DNA from: Porphyrobacter sp.
GTDB taxonomy: Bacteria > Pseudomonadota > Alphaproteobacteria > Sphingomonadales > Sphingomonadaceae
Length of the DNA: 64,000 nt
NCBI GenBank assembly: GCA_027531395.1
Contig: JAPZRO010000006.1
Coordinates: 186,001-250,000 of the forward strand
Direction: 5' to 3'
Part shown: positions 1 to 8,420 of the stretch, in pieces
Layout of the letters: every line of letters starts with the position of its first letter
Numbering within the stretch: the first letter of the stretch is position 1
The notes under the pieces: model-generated
What the model saw: the letters and a program-made list of their open reading frames with translations, nothing else
Databases searched by the model: none
What the model was told of the DNA's origin: nothing
Made by a program: the position numbers and the translations under genes

Positions 1-1
1 C

Positions 2-100
2 CTCGTCCACGCCCTGCGCGCGCGCGGCAAGAAGTATGGCCTGCAGACGATGTGCGAAGGCGGCGGCGTCGCCAACGTGACCATCATCGAGGCGCTTTGA
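2..100 (+). CDS. Thiolase / acetyl-CoA acyltransferase, C-terminal fragment
   Basis: Only the last 32 codons are inside the window. The frame reads LVHALRARGKKYGLQTMCEGGG and ends in IIEAL. This is the thiolase C-terminus: the CxGGG loop carries the second catalytic cysteine, which deprotonates in Claisen condensation or thiolysis of beta-ketoacyl-CoA. The downstream SDR and enoyl-CoA hydratase suggest a beta-oxidation-like role. The start and the substrate class cannot be judged from the fragment. Confidence 0.9.
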   Translation, partial: LVHALRARGKKYGLQTMCEGGGVANVTIIEAL

Positions 101-190
101 TGCGTTTTTCGCCCGCGCTTCGCTGACGAAAAGCTACGCTCAAGCGTCGCGCGGGCTGAATTGATCATTCCCATCTGAGAGGACTAACCA

Positions 191-976
191 ATGGAAGTTT
201 CTGCCAATACCCCCGCCGTCGTCACCGGCGGTGCCTCGGGCCTCGGTGCGGCGACCGCCCGCGCGCTGGCTGCCAAGGGCGCCAAGGTCGCGATCTTCGA
301 CATGAACGAGGAAAAAGGCGAGGCCCTCGCAGCCGAAATCGGCGGCATCTTCTGCAAGGTCAACGTGACCAGCGATGAAGACGTCGACGCCGGTTTCGCC
401 AAGGCGCGTGCCGCCCACGGCCAGGAGCGCATCCTGGTGAACTGCGCGGGGATCGGCAACGCGATCAAGACTGCTAGCCGCAGCAAGGAAGACGGCTCGA
501 TCAAGCATTTCCCGATCTCGGCCTTCGATTTCGTGATTCAGGTCAACCTGATCGGCACCTTCCGCTGCATCGCCAAGTCGGCGGCGGGCATGATGACTCT
601 CGATCCGATCGACGAGTTCGGCGAGCGCGGCGCGATCGTCAACACCGCCTCGGTGGCCGGTGAAGACGGCCAGATCGGCCAGGCGGCCTACTCGGCCTCC
701 AAGGCCGGCGTGATCGGCATGACCCTGCCGATCGCCCGCGACCTGATGAACGAGGGCATCCGCGTCAACACCATCCTGCCGGGCATCTTCGACACCCCGC
801 TGCTCGCCGCCGCGCCGCAGAACGTGCGCGACGCGCTGGCCGCATCGGTGCCGTTCCCCAAGCGCCTCGGCCTGCCGGTGGAATATGCCAAGCTCGCCAT
901 GACCATGATCGAGACCAGCTACTTCAACGGCGAGGACGTGCGCCTCGACGGCGGTATCCGGATGGCGCCGCGCTAA
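191..976 (+). CDS. SDR family oxidoreductase, 3-hydroxyacyl-CoA dehydrogenase type 2-like
   Basis: This 261-residue protein is a classical short-chain dehydrogenase. The N-terminal Rossmann glycine motif TGGASGLG lies near residues 12-19, the NCAG version of the NNAG motif near 86, and the catalytic YSASK near residue 168. Its overall pattern (acidic FDMNEEKG after beta-2, so NAD is preferred; an [10 protein letters not shown] segment after the active site) resembles the HSD10/3-hydroxyacyl-CoA dehydrogenase type 2 group. It would oxidise 3-hydroxyacyl-CoA to 3-ketoacyl-CoA, the step before the thiolase encoded just upstream. A GAGAGG ribosome site precedes the ATG. The exact substrate is an inference from context. 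Confidence 0.9.
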   Translation: MEVSANTPAVVTGGASGLGAATARALAAKGAKVAIFDMNEEKGEALAAEIGGIFCKVNVTSDEDVDAGFAKARAAHGQERILVNCAGIGNAIKTASRSKEDGSIKHFPISAFDFVIQVNLIGTFRCIAKSAAGMMTLDPIDEFGERGAIVNTASVAGEDGQIGQAAYSASKAGVIGMTLPIARDLMNEGIRVNTILPGIFDTPLLAAAPQNVRDALAASVPFPKRLGLPVEYAKLAMTMIETSYFNGEDVRLDGGIRMAPR

Positions 977-1000
977 GTCCAATTCGCTTCAGCCGAATTG

Positions 1001-1040
1001 CCGCCCTCCGCGTTGTCTGGCGCGGGGGGCGGTTTCGTTT
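1001..1040 (+). terminator. Intrinsic terminator after the SDR gene
   Basis: A 12-bp stem (1001-1012 pairing with 1021-1032, one G-U pair) closes an 8-nt loop and is followed by TTTCGTTT. It lies 25 bp after the SDR stop. A smaller AATTCG/CGAATT hairpin (981-999) sits between. The structure separates the thiolase-SDR unit from the hydratase-marR unit. Confidence 0.75.
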
Positions 1041-1170
1041 CGGGCTTCCGTCGCGCTGGCCTGCCTGCCGCTTTCCTACATCCGGGCGTGCCCGTAAGCT
1101 TGCCGGCATGTCCAACGTGCGCCCCAGCCTGCGACTTCCCCTGTCAAAATCGTGCGCCTGCGCGAGGCTT

Positions 1171-1209
1171 GTTTTCGTCTTCTGGACAGTGTCTCATGTG
1201 TCTCCAACA
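1171..1209 (+). repeat. Dispersed 39-bp element, copy 1 (GTTTTC-N7-26-bp core)
   Basis: GTTTTC (1171-1176), seven variable bases, then a 26-bp core (1184-1209) that contains GTGTCTCATGTGTCTCCAAC. The same two blocks with the same 7-bp spacer occur inverted at 33708-33746. Inside the core GTGTCTC occurs twice, 9 bp apart. This copy ends 32 bp before the enoyl-CoA hydratase ATG, so it would lie in the promoter or leader. Its function is unknown. Confidence 0.8.
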
Positions 1210-1241
1210 GGCCAGAAGATGAACGGCGAGGAGATGAACCC

Positions 1242-2114
1242 ATGAGCGCATACACCCAGATCATCGTCGACAAGGCGGACGGCATCGCCACCATCACGCT
1301 CAACCGTCCCGACAAGATGAACGCCTATACCCGCACCATGGGCGAGGAGATCATGGCGGCGATGGACGATATCGACGCCGATGACGCGGTGCGCGCGGTG
1401 ATCTTCACCGGCAGCGGGGAGCGGGCGTTCTGTGCGGGTGCCGACCTCACGCCCGAGGGCGGCGGGCAGGTGTTCTCCGATCCGACCGAAGTGTCCGACC
1501 TGTCCGATCCCAAGGTGCGCGACGGCGGCGGGCTGCTGACCCTGCGGCTGTTCGAATCGAAGAAGCCGCTGATCAGCGCCTGCAACGGCGTGGCGGTGGG
1601 CGTGGGCGCGACGATGCAGCTCGCCATGGACATCCGTCTTGCGAGCAGCACCGCGCGTTACGGCTTCGTCTTCGCCCGCCGCGGGATCGTGCCCGAGGCC
1701 GCCTCGAGCTGGTTCCTGCCGCGCATCGTCGGCATCAGCCAGGCGCTCGAATGGTGCTATACGGGGCGCATCTTCGACGCCGAGGAAGCCAAGGCGGGCG
1801 GGCTGGTCCGTTCGATCCATGCGCCTGAAGACCTACTGATCGCTGCGCGCACGCTCGCGAGCGAGATTGCCGAGAACACCTCGGCGATCTCGGTGGCGAT
1901 GACGCGGGCGATGATGTGGCGCCTCTCCGCAACCGATCACCCGATGGAAGCGCACAAGATCGACAGCCGCGCGATCTACCGCCTGTCGCGCGGGGCCGAC
2001 GCCAAGGAGGGGATCGCCAGCTTCCTCGAAAAGCGCCGGGCGATGTATCCGGGCAAGGTCAGCGCCGACATGCCCGACTTCTACCCCTGGTGGGACGCGC
2101 GGCCCTATGAGTGA
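1242..2114 (+). CDS. Enoyl-CoA hydratase/isomerase (crotonase) family protein
   Basis: A 290-residue crotonase-superfamily protein. N-terminal TLNRPDKMNAYT and FTGSGERAFCAGADL form the CoA-binding and first oxyanion-hole region. KPLISACNGVAVGVGATMQLAMDIRLAS is the second oxyanion segment, followed by the hydratase-type acidic region around GIVPEAASSWFLPRIVG. It probably hydrates 2-enoyl-CoA. The ATG at 1242 was chosen because GGCGAGGAG lies 8 bp upstream and the protein then starts at the normal family position; the open frame runs back 30 codons through the 39-bp repeat. Its stop overlaps the marR start by 8 bp, implying translational coupling. Confidence 0.92.
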   Translation: MSAYTQIIVDKADGIATITLNRPDKMNAYTRTMGEEIMAAMDDIDADDAVRAVIFTGSGERAFCAGADLTPEGGGQVFSDPTEVSDLSDPKVRDGGGLLTLRLFESKKPLISACNGVAVGVGATMQLAMDIRLASSTARYGFVFARRGIVPEAASSWFLPRIVGISQALEWCYTGRIFDAEEAKAGGLVRSIHAPEDLLIAARTLASEIAENTSAISVAMTRAMMWRLSATDHPMEAHKIDSRAIYRLSRGADAKEGIASFLEKRRAMYPGKVSADMPDFYPWWDARPYE

Positions 2115-2568
2115 GACGGGGGAAGGGCGGCTTGCGGGGTTCCTGCCCTATCAGCTCTCGGTAGCCTCCAACGCGGTGAGCGACCTGATCGCCGAGCGCT
2201 ATCGCAAGCGCTTCGCGCTCAAGATCCCCGAATGGCGGGTGATGGCGATCCTCGGCGATGCCGGCAGCATGACCCAGCGCGCGCTGACGGCAGCGACGTT
2301 GATGGACAAGGTCGCGGTCAACCGCGCGGTCAAGGTGCTGGAGGAACGCGGGCTGGTGGCGCGGGCGGCGAACCCGGGCGACGGGCGCTCCCACCTGCTC
2401 GAACTGACGGACGAGGGCCGGGCGATCCATGAGGAGGTGATGCCGCTGGCGCTGGCGACCGAGCAGGACTTGCTGAGCGGTTTCGCGCCCGACCAGCAGG
2501 CGATGCTGCGCGAGATGCTGACGGCGATCCGGATGCGGGCGGGAGAGATGGCGCGGGGCCAGCCTTAG
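2107..2568 (+). CDS. MarR family winged-helix transcriptional regulator
   Basis: A 153-residue protein with the MarR layout: an N-terminal dimer helix, KIPEWRVMAILGDAGSMTQRALTAATLMDKVAVNRAVKVLEERGLV as the helix-turn-helix, and a GDGRSHLLELTDEG wing. MarR proteins usually repress neighbouring catabolic genes and release DNA on binding a ligand, here plausibly an acyl-CoA or aromatic compound. It overlaps the hydratase gene, so it is probably co-transcribed with its target and autoregulatory. The operator is not certain; the repeat at 1171-1209 lies in the right place but is not a simple palindrome. Confidence 0.92.
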   Translation: MSETGEGRLAGFLPYQLSVASNAVSDLIAERYRKRFALKIPEWRVMAILGDAGSMTQRALTAATLMDKVAVNRAVKVLEERGLVARAANPGDGRSHLLELTDEGRAIHEEVMPLALATEQDLLSGFAPDQQAMLREMLTAIRMRAGEMARGQP

Positions 2569-2582
2569 CGCCGAAACGCGAA

Positions 2583-2616
2583 CATCCCGCCGCGCTGGAA
2601 AGAGCACGGCGGGATG
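2583..2616. terminator. Bidirectional hairpin between marR and tadC
   Basis: A perfect 10-bp stem (CATCCCGCCG, 2583-2592, pairing with 2607-2616) with a 14-nt loop lies between two convergent genes. There is no clear T-run, so termination efficiency is uncertain. Confidence 0.5.
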
Positions 2617-2633
2617 GCGCGTCGGATTGCGGT

Positions 2634-3653
2634 CTACTTGCCGGCCATGGCTCCATTCGGACCCATCAGCGCGTCGCTGATGGAACAGGCCGCCGGGCCG
2701 AGAATGACGACGAACAGAGTCGGCAGAATGAACAGGATCAGCGGCACCGTCATGATCGCCGGCAGACGCGCGGCCTTCTCCTCGGCGCGCATCATGCGCT
2801 CGTTGCGGAACTCGGCCGACAGCACGCGCAGTGCGGAGGCCAGCGGGGTGCCGTAACGCTCGGTCTGGATCATGGTCGTGACCACGCCCTTCACCGCTTC
2901 GAGATTGACGCGGTAGGCCAGGTTGTTGAACGCCATCTTGCGCTCGTTGAGGAACGACAGCTCGATCGCGGTCAGGGCGAATTCGTCGCCCAGTTCCGGA
3001 TAGGCGCGGCCCAGTTCCTTGGCGACGCGGTTGAAGGCAGCATCGACGGTGAGACCGGCCTCGGCGCAGATCACCAGCAGGTCGAGCGCATCGGGCAGTC
3101 CCTTCTGGATTTCCTTGGTGCGCTTGCCAGCCTTGTTGCTGAGGTAGATTTCCGGGCCCTTGTAGGACAGGATCAGCGTGCCGGCGAAGGCGCCGAAGCG
3201 GGTCATCGGACCCCAGTCGGGCCAGAACTCGATGCCGTAGATCACCAGCGCGGCAAGCCCGCCGAGCACAATCGGCGCAATCGCGCGGGCGACGATGATG
3301 AAATAGGCCAGTTCCTTGTTGCGGTAGCCGGCATGGGCCAGCTTCTGCTGGATGACCTTGATCTGGCTGTCCTGCAGCACGTTGAGGCGGCCGAGGTTCT
3401 CCTTGACCTTGTCGGTCGAGCCGGAGCGCCGCGTCAGGCGGGTACGCTTCTTGGCCGAGGATGTGACGATCCCCGCCTTGAGCTGTTCGCGCCGGGCTTC
3501 GAGCACCTTGACGCGCTTGGCCATCGGATCGCGGATGGTGACCGCGGCGTAGATCGCCAGCACCATCGCGAAGGCGGCGAGACCGGCGAGTACGGTCCCG
3601 ACCATGATCACGTCGAAGCCGAGCAGCATGGGTCCGGAAGGTTGTTCGATCAT
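2634..3653 (-). CDS. tadC: Tad pilus inner-membrane platform protein TadC
   Basis: A 339-residue type II secretion F-family membrane protein. It has an N-terminal membrane segment, a cytoplasmic T2SSF domain with the LPDALDLLVICAEAGLTVDAAF signature near residues 185-206, and C-terminal hydrophobic helices (IMTVPLILFILPTLFVVILGPA). With TadB it forms the inner-membrane platform on which the pilus motor acts. It is the last gene of the minus-strand Tad operon and starts 15 bp after the tadB stop. Confidence 0.93.
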   Translation of the reverse strand: MIEQPSGPMLLGFDVIMVGTVLAGLAAFAMVLAIYAAVTIRDPMAKRVKVLEARREQLKAGIVTSSAKKRTRLTRRSGSTDKVKENLGRLNVLQDSQIKVIQQKLAHAGYRNKELAYFIIVARAIAPIVLGGLAALVIYGIEFWPDWGPMTRFGAFAGTLILSYKGPEIYLSNKAGKRTKEIQKGLPDALDLLVICAEAGLTVDAAFNRVAKELGRAYPELGDEFALTAIELSFLNERKMAFNNLAYRVNLEAVKGVVTTMIQTERYGTPLASALRVLSAEFRNERMMRAEEKAARLPAIMTVPLILFILPTLFVVILGPAACSISDALMGPNGAMAGK

Positions 3654-3668
3654 CGTCTTTGTCCCGGA

Positions 3669-4640
3669 TCAGATTTCGAAGTTGACCATCTTGGCCATGA
3701 TGAACACGCCGATGCCCATCCAGCACAGGCCGCCCAGACCCGCCACGATCAGGCGGTCGTCGGTGAAGAAGCCGCCGATGTATTCGGGGTTCACCCACAT
3801 GATCATGCCGAAGACGATGAAGGGCAGCGAGCCGACGATGTAGGCCGAGGCCTTGGATTCCGAGCTCATCGCCTTGATCTTCAGTTTCATCTGACCGCGC
3901 TTGCGCAGCACGTCGGCGAGGTTCGAGAGCGTCTCGGCAAGGTTGCCGCCGGTCTCGCGCTGGATCGCCAGAGTGATGGTGAAGAAGTTGAACTCAGGGA
4001 TGCCGAGCCGGTCGCCGGTGTCCTGCAGCGCGTCTTCCATGGTCTTGCCGACCTTGATCCGGTCGACCACACCGCGGAACTCGAGGCCGACCGGGCCGGG
4101 CACTTCCTGCGCCACCACGCCGAGCGTCTCGGTGACGGGCAGGCCCGAACGCAGGCCGCGCACCAGCAACTCCAGCGCGTCGGGGAACTTGCTGACGAAC
4201 GCATTGGTGCGCTTGTTGATCTGGAAGTTGACCACCAAGTGCGGGATGCCCGCGCCCACGGCCGCACCGATGCCGAGCGAGAGCAGCAGCGCGCCGCTCT
4301 GGATGAAGATCACCACCGCCACGGCCAGCGCGAGGCCGATCGAGGCGTAGATATACTGGGTCACCGTCCAGCCCTTGCCGGTCCGGTCGAGCCGCACCGC
4401 GAGGGCTTCCATGCGCGAGCCTGAGCCTGCGACCTTGTAGCTCTTGGGCTTGCGCGCCGCGATCGCGCGCTTGAATTGCGCGTCGACCTTGGCATCGACG
4501 CTTTCCGAGTGACGATAGCGCAGCGCCTGCATCCGGCGCTTCTGCGCCTTGGACGCGCCCGAGCCGGTGAACAGCATGTAGCCGATCACCAGGACGGAGA
4601 AGATCACCAGCGTGATCAGCAGGGTTTGGAGGATGTCCAT
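3669..4640 (-). CDS. tadB: Tad pilus inner-membrane platform protein TadB
   Basis: A 323-residue T2SSF-family protein. The first helix (LLITLVIFSVLVIGYMLF) is followed by two internal helices near residues 95-130, the T2SSF core with FPDALELLVRGLRSGLPVTE near 156-175, and a C-terminal helix pair. It is the partner of TadC in the pilus assembly platform. Nearly all Tad clusters place cpaF/tadA, the motor ATPase, directly upstream; here the preceding gene is cpaE, 99 bp away. Confidence 0.93.
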   Translation of the reverse strand: MDILQTLLITLVIFSVLVIGYMLFTGSGASKAQKRRMQALRYRHSESVDAKVDAQFKRAIAARKPKSYKVAGSGSRMEALAVRLDRTGKGWTVTQYIYASIGLALAVAVVIFIQSGALLLSLGIGAAVGAGIPHLVVNFQINKRTNAFVSKFPDALELLVRGLRSGLPVTETLGVVAQEVPGPVGLEFRGVVDRIKVGKTMEDALQDTGDRLGIPEFNFFTITLAIQRETGGNLAETLSNLADVLRKRGQMKLKIKAMSSESKASAYIVGSLPFIVFGMIMWVNPEYIGGFFTDDRLIVAGLGGLCWMGIGVFIMAKMVNFEI

Positions 4641-4698
4641 AAAGTCACGTCCTGCCTTGTGCCGCGCGGCTGCGGCGCTCGTTCACATGGGTTGGGGT

Positions 4699-4729
4699 GC
4701 GCGGGGCCGGATCAGACCCGGTCCCGCGC
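4699..4729 (-). promoter_or_regulatory. Strong stem-loop between cpaE and tadB
   Basis: GCGCGGG-g-CCGG (4699-4710) pairs with CCGG-t-CCCGCGC (4718-4729) around a 7-nt loop, 11 paired bases plus one internal G-T. It begins 11 bp beyond the cpaE stop and lies in the short gap where cpaF would normally be. It lacks a T-run on the minus strand, so it more likely acts as an attenuator or RNA-processing hairpin than as a full terminator. Confidence 0.55.
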
Positions 4730-4739
4730 GCCGGCAGCA

Positions 4740-6026
4740 TTATTCGTCGGCCGTCTCGGGCTCGGGCTTGGCCTTCTTGGCGAGCAGCGCCTTGAAGTCG
4801 AACCCGCCGAGCAGCGACTTCTTCTCTTCGCCGGACGAAGCCGACAGATCGTCCGCATTGGCTCCGATCACCCGCTCGGCGATCTGGCGGATGGCCGCGG
4901 TCGCCTTGCTGGCACGGTTGGCATCGACGAACACCTGACCCAGCTTGGCCGCATTCGAGGCCGCCTTGATGTCGTAGGGGATCACGAAATCCACCTTGCG
5001 TTCGATCGAGGCCTCGAAATCGGCCTTGCTGATTTCCGCGAAGCTCGGCTGCGCCTTGTTCACGACGATCATCGGATGGGCATGTGCGGCATTGGTCTTG
5101 AGCCACGACAGGATCCGGATCGCGTCGCGCGCCGAGGCGAGGGTGAACTCGCAGGTCAGCAGCACCAGGTTCACGTCGGCCAGCAACTGCGGGAAGTTGA
5201 TCAGCATGTTGCGCGGCAGATCGATCACGGTCATCTCGAACGCCTGGCGGAACTCGTCCTCCAGCTGCACGAAGGCCGCACCATCGGTCATCAGCGGCTG
5301 CCCGATCGGGGCCTCGGCCGAGAGGATCGACAGGTTGTCATTGGCACGCACCATGGCGCGCTCGATGAACAGCGGGTCGATGCGGCTCGGGTTCTCGATC
5401 GCGTCGGTCAGGCCGCGGCCCGGTTCGAGATCGAGCGCCAGCGCGCCGGTGCCGAAATGCACGTCGAGATCGAGCAGCGCAGTCGGCGACTTGTGGTTTT
5501 CGCTGAACAGCCATGCCAGCGAGGTCGCGATGGTCGAGGCACCGACCCCGCCACGCGTGCCGACCACCGCGGTCGAGATGTGACGGCGCGCGCCATCCGC
5601 ATCACCACCCTTGGGGGCCATGAACACCGCCAGCGCCTGATTGAGCGCATCATGCACCTGCTGGGCCGACAGCGGCTTGAGCAGATAGTCCTGAATGCCG
5701 CTCGAGAGCAGGTCGCGGTAGAGGCGCACGTCGTTGACCTGGCCGATGGCGATCACCACCGTGCCCGGCTCGCACACTTCGGCGAGCGCGTTGATGTCGT
5801 TCAGCGGATCGCCGCTTTCCGACAGGTCGACGAGCAGGATAGCCGGGCTGGCGCTGACCGAGAGCGATTGCACTGCATTGCGCAGGCCGCCCTTGTTGCA
5901 CTTTTCCGGCGCCCAGCCGAGCTCGACCACCACCGGACGGATCACGTCGAGGGCATTGTCGTCGCAGATATAGGCCGCAAACGGATCACGATTTCCGGGC
6001 AAGCCCGATTTCCAGGGAGCATTCAT
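4740..6026 (-). CDS. cpaE: Pilus assembly protein CpaE (TadZ-like, MinD/ParA family ATPase)
   Basis: A 428-residue protein with two parts. Residues about 15-135 form a receiver-like domain (LLVDLSESGDP, then DYLLKPLS). From about residue 150 comes a MinD/ParA-type P-loop domain with the deviant Walker A GTRGGVGAST (156-165) and LLDLDVHFGTGALALDLEPG as the switch region. CpaE/TadZ proteins place the Tad machine, typically at a cell pole. The C-terminal tail is Lys- and Glu-rich. Confidence 0.92.
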   Translation of the reverse strand: MNAPWKSGLPGNRDPFAAYICDDNALDVIRPVVVELGWAPEKCNKGGLRNAVQSLSVSASPAILLVDLSESGDPLNDINALAEVCEPGTVVIAIGQVNDVRLYRDLLSSGIQDYLLKPLSAQQVHDALNQALAVFMAPKGGDADGARRHISTAVVGTRGGVGASTIATSLAWLFSENHKSPTALLDLDVHFGTGALALDLEPGRGLTDAIENPSRIDPLFIERAMVRANDNLSILSAEAPIGQPLMTDGAAFVQLEDEFRQAFEMTVIDLPRNMLINFPQLLADVNLVLLTCEFTLASARDAIRILSWLKTNAAHAHPMIVVNKAQPSFAEISKADFEASIERKVDFVIPYDIKAASNAAKLGQVFVDANRASKATAAIRQIAERVIGANADDLSASSGEEKKSLLGGFDFKALLAKKAKPEPETADE

Positions 6027-6029
6027 GGC

Positions 6030-6734
6030 TTAGTTACCTCCTCCGCCGCCAGCACCGCCGCCGCCGCCGCCACCGGCGGCTGCATCCATCAGACCGCCCG
6101 CACCGGTCGGTTCGGCCTCGCGGAAGCTCGCGATGGCCTTGTTCGAGGTGGCGATGACGGTTTCACCCGAGCCCTTCTTGCCTTCGAGCAGATCCTGCGG
6201 ATCGGCCACCATCGCGGCAAGGTTGCTGTTCACCGCGCAACCGAAGTTGGGGCTGGTGGCGTTGTTGTAGTTCATGTCCGACTTGGCCGACCAGTCGGGG
6301 CAGCCGGGCACCGCAGCCGAGGTGCGGGTGATCACCACGCGCGCCTGGCCGGGCTGGAGCATCCCTGCGGTGGCCGGGGCCACGTCGCTGATCATCAGGC
6401 CGTAGCGGCCGGCAATCTCGCGGATCGCGCTGGTCACCGCGGGGTTCTGGCCCGGGTTCTCGATCGCGATGCGATCACCGTAGCGCAGGTCCATCGTCTC
6501 AAACCAGCCGTTCAGACGCTGCTGTTCGGAGATCGGCAGGCCCGCCGAGCTGGTGGTCACATCGAGCGTGAAATTGGTCCGCTCGACCACCGGCTGCTTG
6601 GTGCTGTACAGGCTCGTGTTGGTCGGCATCCCGCCGCAGCCGGCGAGCCCCAGACCAAGCGTGAGCGCCAGTGCGAGGGCAGGCGCGCGGCCCAGCCGTC
6701 CCGCCATGCTATTGGGTCGTGCAACAGGCATCAT
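6030..6734 (-). CDS. cpaD: Pilus assembly lipoprotein CpaD
   Basis: A 234-residue CpaD-family protein. The start at 6734 (two consecutive ATGs) follows an AAAGGTGAG ribosome site and gives a lipoprotein signal peptide with lipobox LGLAGCGG; the open frame extends 44 codons further but adds Arg-rich sequence overlapping cpaC. CpaD is an outer-membrane-associated partner of the CpaC secretin. Conserved cysteines (VPGCPDW, NFGCAVNSNLAAMVADPQDLL) match the family. The C-terminus is an unusual glycine run. The cpaE start follows after 3 bp. Confidence 0.9.
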   Translation of the reverse strand: MMPVARPNSMAGRLGRAPALALALTLGLGLAGCGGMPTNTSLYSTKQPVVERTNFTLDVTTSSAGLPISEQQRLNGWFETMDLRYGDRIAIENPGQNPAVTSAIREIAGRYGLMISDVAPATAGMLQPGQARVVITRTSAAVPGCPDWSAKSDMNYNNATSPNFGCAVNSNLAAMVADPQDLLEGKKGSGETVIATSNKAIASFREAEPTGAGGLMDAAAGGGGGGGAGGGGGN

Positions 6735-6750
6735 ACTCACCTTTCTCACG

Positions 6751-8337
6751 TTAGAGGCTGAAACCGGGGACCGCGGCGCGGGCCTCGCGTTCGTCCTTGC
6801 GGGTTTCCTTGTCGGCCCGGCGCGGCTTTTCCGGCTGGTTCGGGACGATCGCGGCCGGATCGGCATCGCTCACCTTGGGGCTCGGCGCTTCAGGCTGCGA
6901 GGAGACCGGGCCGGGGCGCTGTTCGCCCGAACGGCCGGCGTTGCTCTGGAAGCCGAGGAACTGTTCCAGCTCGGTCGACGAACGGTAACCGTCGGTCGGC
7001 AGCTTGATGTCCTTGGCGTCGACCGGCTTCACCAGATAGGGGGTGACGATGATCACCAGCTCGGTTTCGCCCTTGCGGAACTGGCGGCTGCGGAACAGGT
7101 TGCCCAGGATCGGCACGTCGCCGAGGCCCGGAGCCTTGTCGAGCAGGTTCTGCGAGTTGGCGCTCATCAGGCCCGCGATCATGAAGCTCTGGCCCGAACC
7201 CAGCTCCACCGTGGTTTCGGTGCGGCGGGTGGTCAGCGCGGGGACCTGGAAGCCGTTGAGCGTGATCGAGCCCTGGCTCGACAGCTCGGACACTTCCGGA
7301 CGCACGCGCATCGAGATGCGGCCGTTCGAGAGCACGGTCGGGGTGTAGGCGAGGCTCACACCGAACTGGCGGAACTGCACCGTCACCTGGCCGAGGCCCT
7401 GTGCGATCGGGATCGGGAACTCGCCACCCGCGAGGAAGGTCGCGGTTTCGCCCGAGAGCGCGGTGAGGTTGGGTTCGGTCAGGGTGTTGACGAGGCCGAG
7501 GCTCTCGGACAGGTCGAGCGCGCCCAGCATGTCGATGCCGAACAGACGGCCGAGGCCCGAAAGCGAGGTGCCCCCGCGCGAGTCCACCGCAGGCCCCGGG
7601 ATTTCGGTCCCGTCGGGCAGGATGAAGGCCGCGTTGCCGACCTGGTTGCCGACCGCGAGCGGACCCTGCGCGGTGTATTCCGCGCCGCCGATCGGGCGAC
7701 CGGTGCCCACGCCGAAGCGGAAACCGCCCGAGCCGTCGATGGTGTTGAGGTTGCCGCCGATCTCGCGCAGCAGCGAACGGCTGACTTCGGCGATGGTCAC
7801 CTTGAGGTTGACCTGCAGCGGGGTAGCGGTGCGCAGGCGGCTGATGACGTTGGTGCCTTCGCCGGTGAAGGCCTGCACCAGCCGTTCGGCCTCGGCAGCA
7901 TCTTCCGGAGCGCCCACAGTGCCGGTCAGCAGCACGGTGTTGGTGCCCATGGTCGCAACGCTGATCTTGGCGTCGGGCATGGCTAGCGCCAGCATCTGGT
8001 CGACGCTGCCGATGTTCGAGCCCACCCGGATGTTGGCCGAGAAGATCACGTCGCCGCGCTCGTTGCTGGCGTAGATCGTGGTCTCGCCGCCGGCCTTGCC
8101 GAACACGTAAAGCTGGCGCTGCGACTTGACCTGGACATCGGCGACGGTTTCGTTGGCGACGAACACGTCGGTCATGTTGCCCGGCACGGTCACCAGTTCG
8201 CCGCGGCCGATCGACAGGACGATTTCCTGCGAGGGCTTGACGACCTGCTGCGCGGTAGCGGTGGCAGTCGGCACGGCTGCGACCGGCGCAGCCATGACGG
8301 CAGCGAGCAGCAGCTTGGCTTTCAGGTTCAGTTTCAT
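6751..8337 (-). CDS. cpaC: Tad pilus outer-membrane secretin CpaC
   Basis: A secretin of about 528 residues: signal peptide (MKLNLKAKLLLAAVMAAPVAA), an N-terminal pilus/BON-like domain that starts VVKPSQEIVLSIGRGELV, then the secretin domain with VNLKVTIAEVSRSLLREIGGN and the C-terminal GLGDVPILGNLFRSRQFRKGETELVIIVTPYLV. It forms the outer-membrane ring for the pilus. Start choice: 8337 puts the signal peptide at the N-terminus; an upstream ATG at 8415 has a better ribosome site (GAGGGGAG) and would add 26 residues, so it remains possible. The tail is Pro-, Glu- and Lys-rich. Confidence 0.92.
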   Translation of the reverse strand: MKLNLKAKLLLAAVMAAPVAAVPTATATAQQVVKPSQEIVLSIGRGELVTVPGNMTDVFVANETVADVQVKSQRQLYVFGKAGGETTIYASNERGDVIFSANIRVGSNIGSVDQMLALAMPDAKISVATMGTNTVLLTGTVGAPEDAAEAERLVQAFTGEGTNVISRLRTATPLQVNLKVTIAEVSRSLLREIGGNLNTIDGSGGFRFGVGTGRPIGGAEYTAQGPLAVGNQVGNAAFILPDGTEIPGPAVDSRGGTSLSGLGRLFGIDMLGALDLSESLGLVNTLTEPNLTALSGETATFLAGGEFPIPIAQGLGQVTVQFRQFGVSLAYTPTVLSNGRISMRVRPEVSELSSQGSITLNGFQVPALTTRRTETTVELGSGQSFMIAGLMSANSQNLLDKAPGLGDVPILGNLFRSRQFRKGETELVIIVTPYLVKPVDAKDIKLPTDGYRSSTELEQFLGFQSNAGRSGEQRPGPVSSQPEAPSPKVSDADPAAIVPNQPEKPRRADKETRKDEREARAAVPGFSL

Positions 8338-8420
8338 TCTCCGGCTCCCCTCGGGTTGGCCTGTGACCGTCGTTTGCGACAGCGGACGGAACGGATTGCG
8401 CGTGGCCATCATCACTCCCC

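Noticed and set aside
6046..6100. GGC-rich tract as a variable microsatellite
   Set aside because: It encodes the glycine tail of CpaD; the units are imperfect and a Gly-rich tail is compatible with the family, so phase variation is not supported.
4476..6761. A 761-codon open frame on the plus strand opposite tadB-cpaE-cpaD
   Set aside because: It mirrors the high-GC codon bias of the minus-strand genes, is rich in His/Arg/Gly/Ala with no domain, and lies fully antisense to three well-identified genes. The same applies to other long antisense frames (for example 41536-42876, 44858-46285, 59071-61116).
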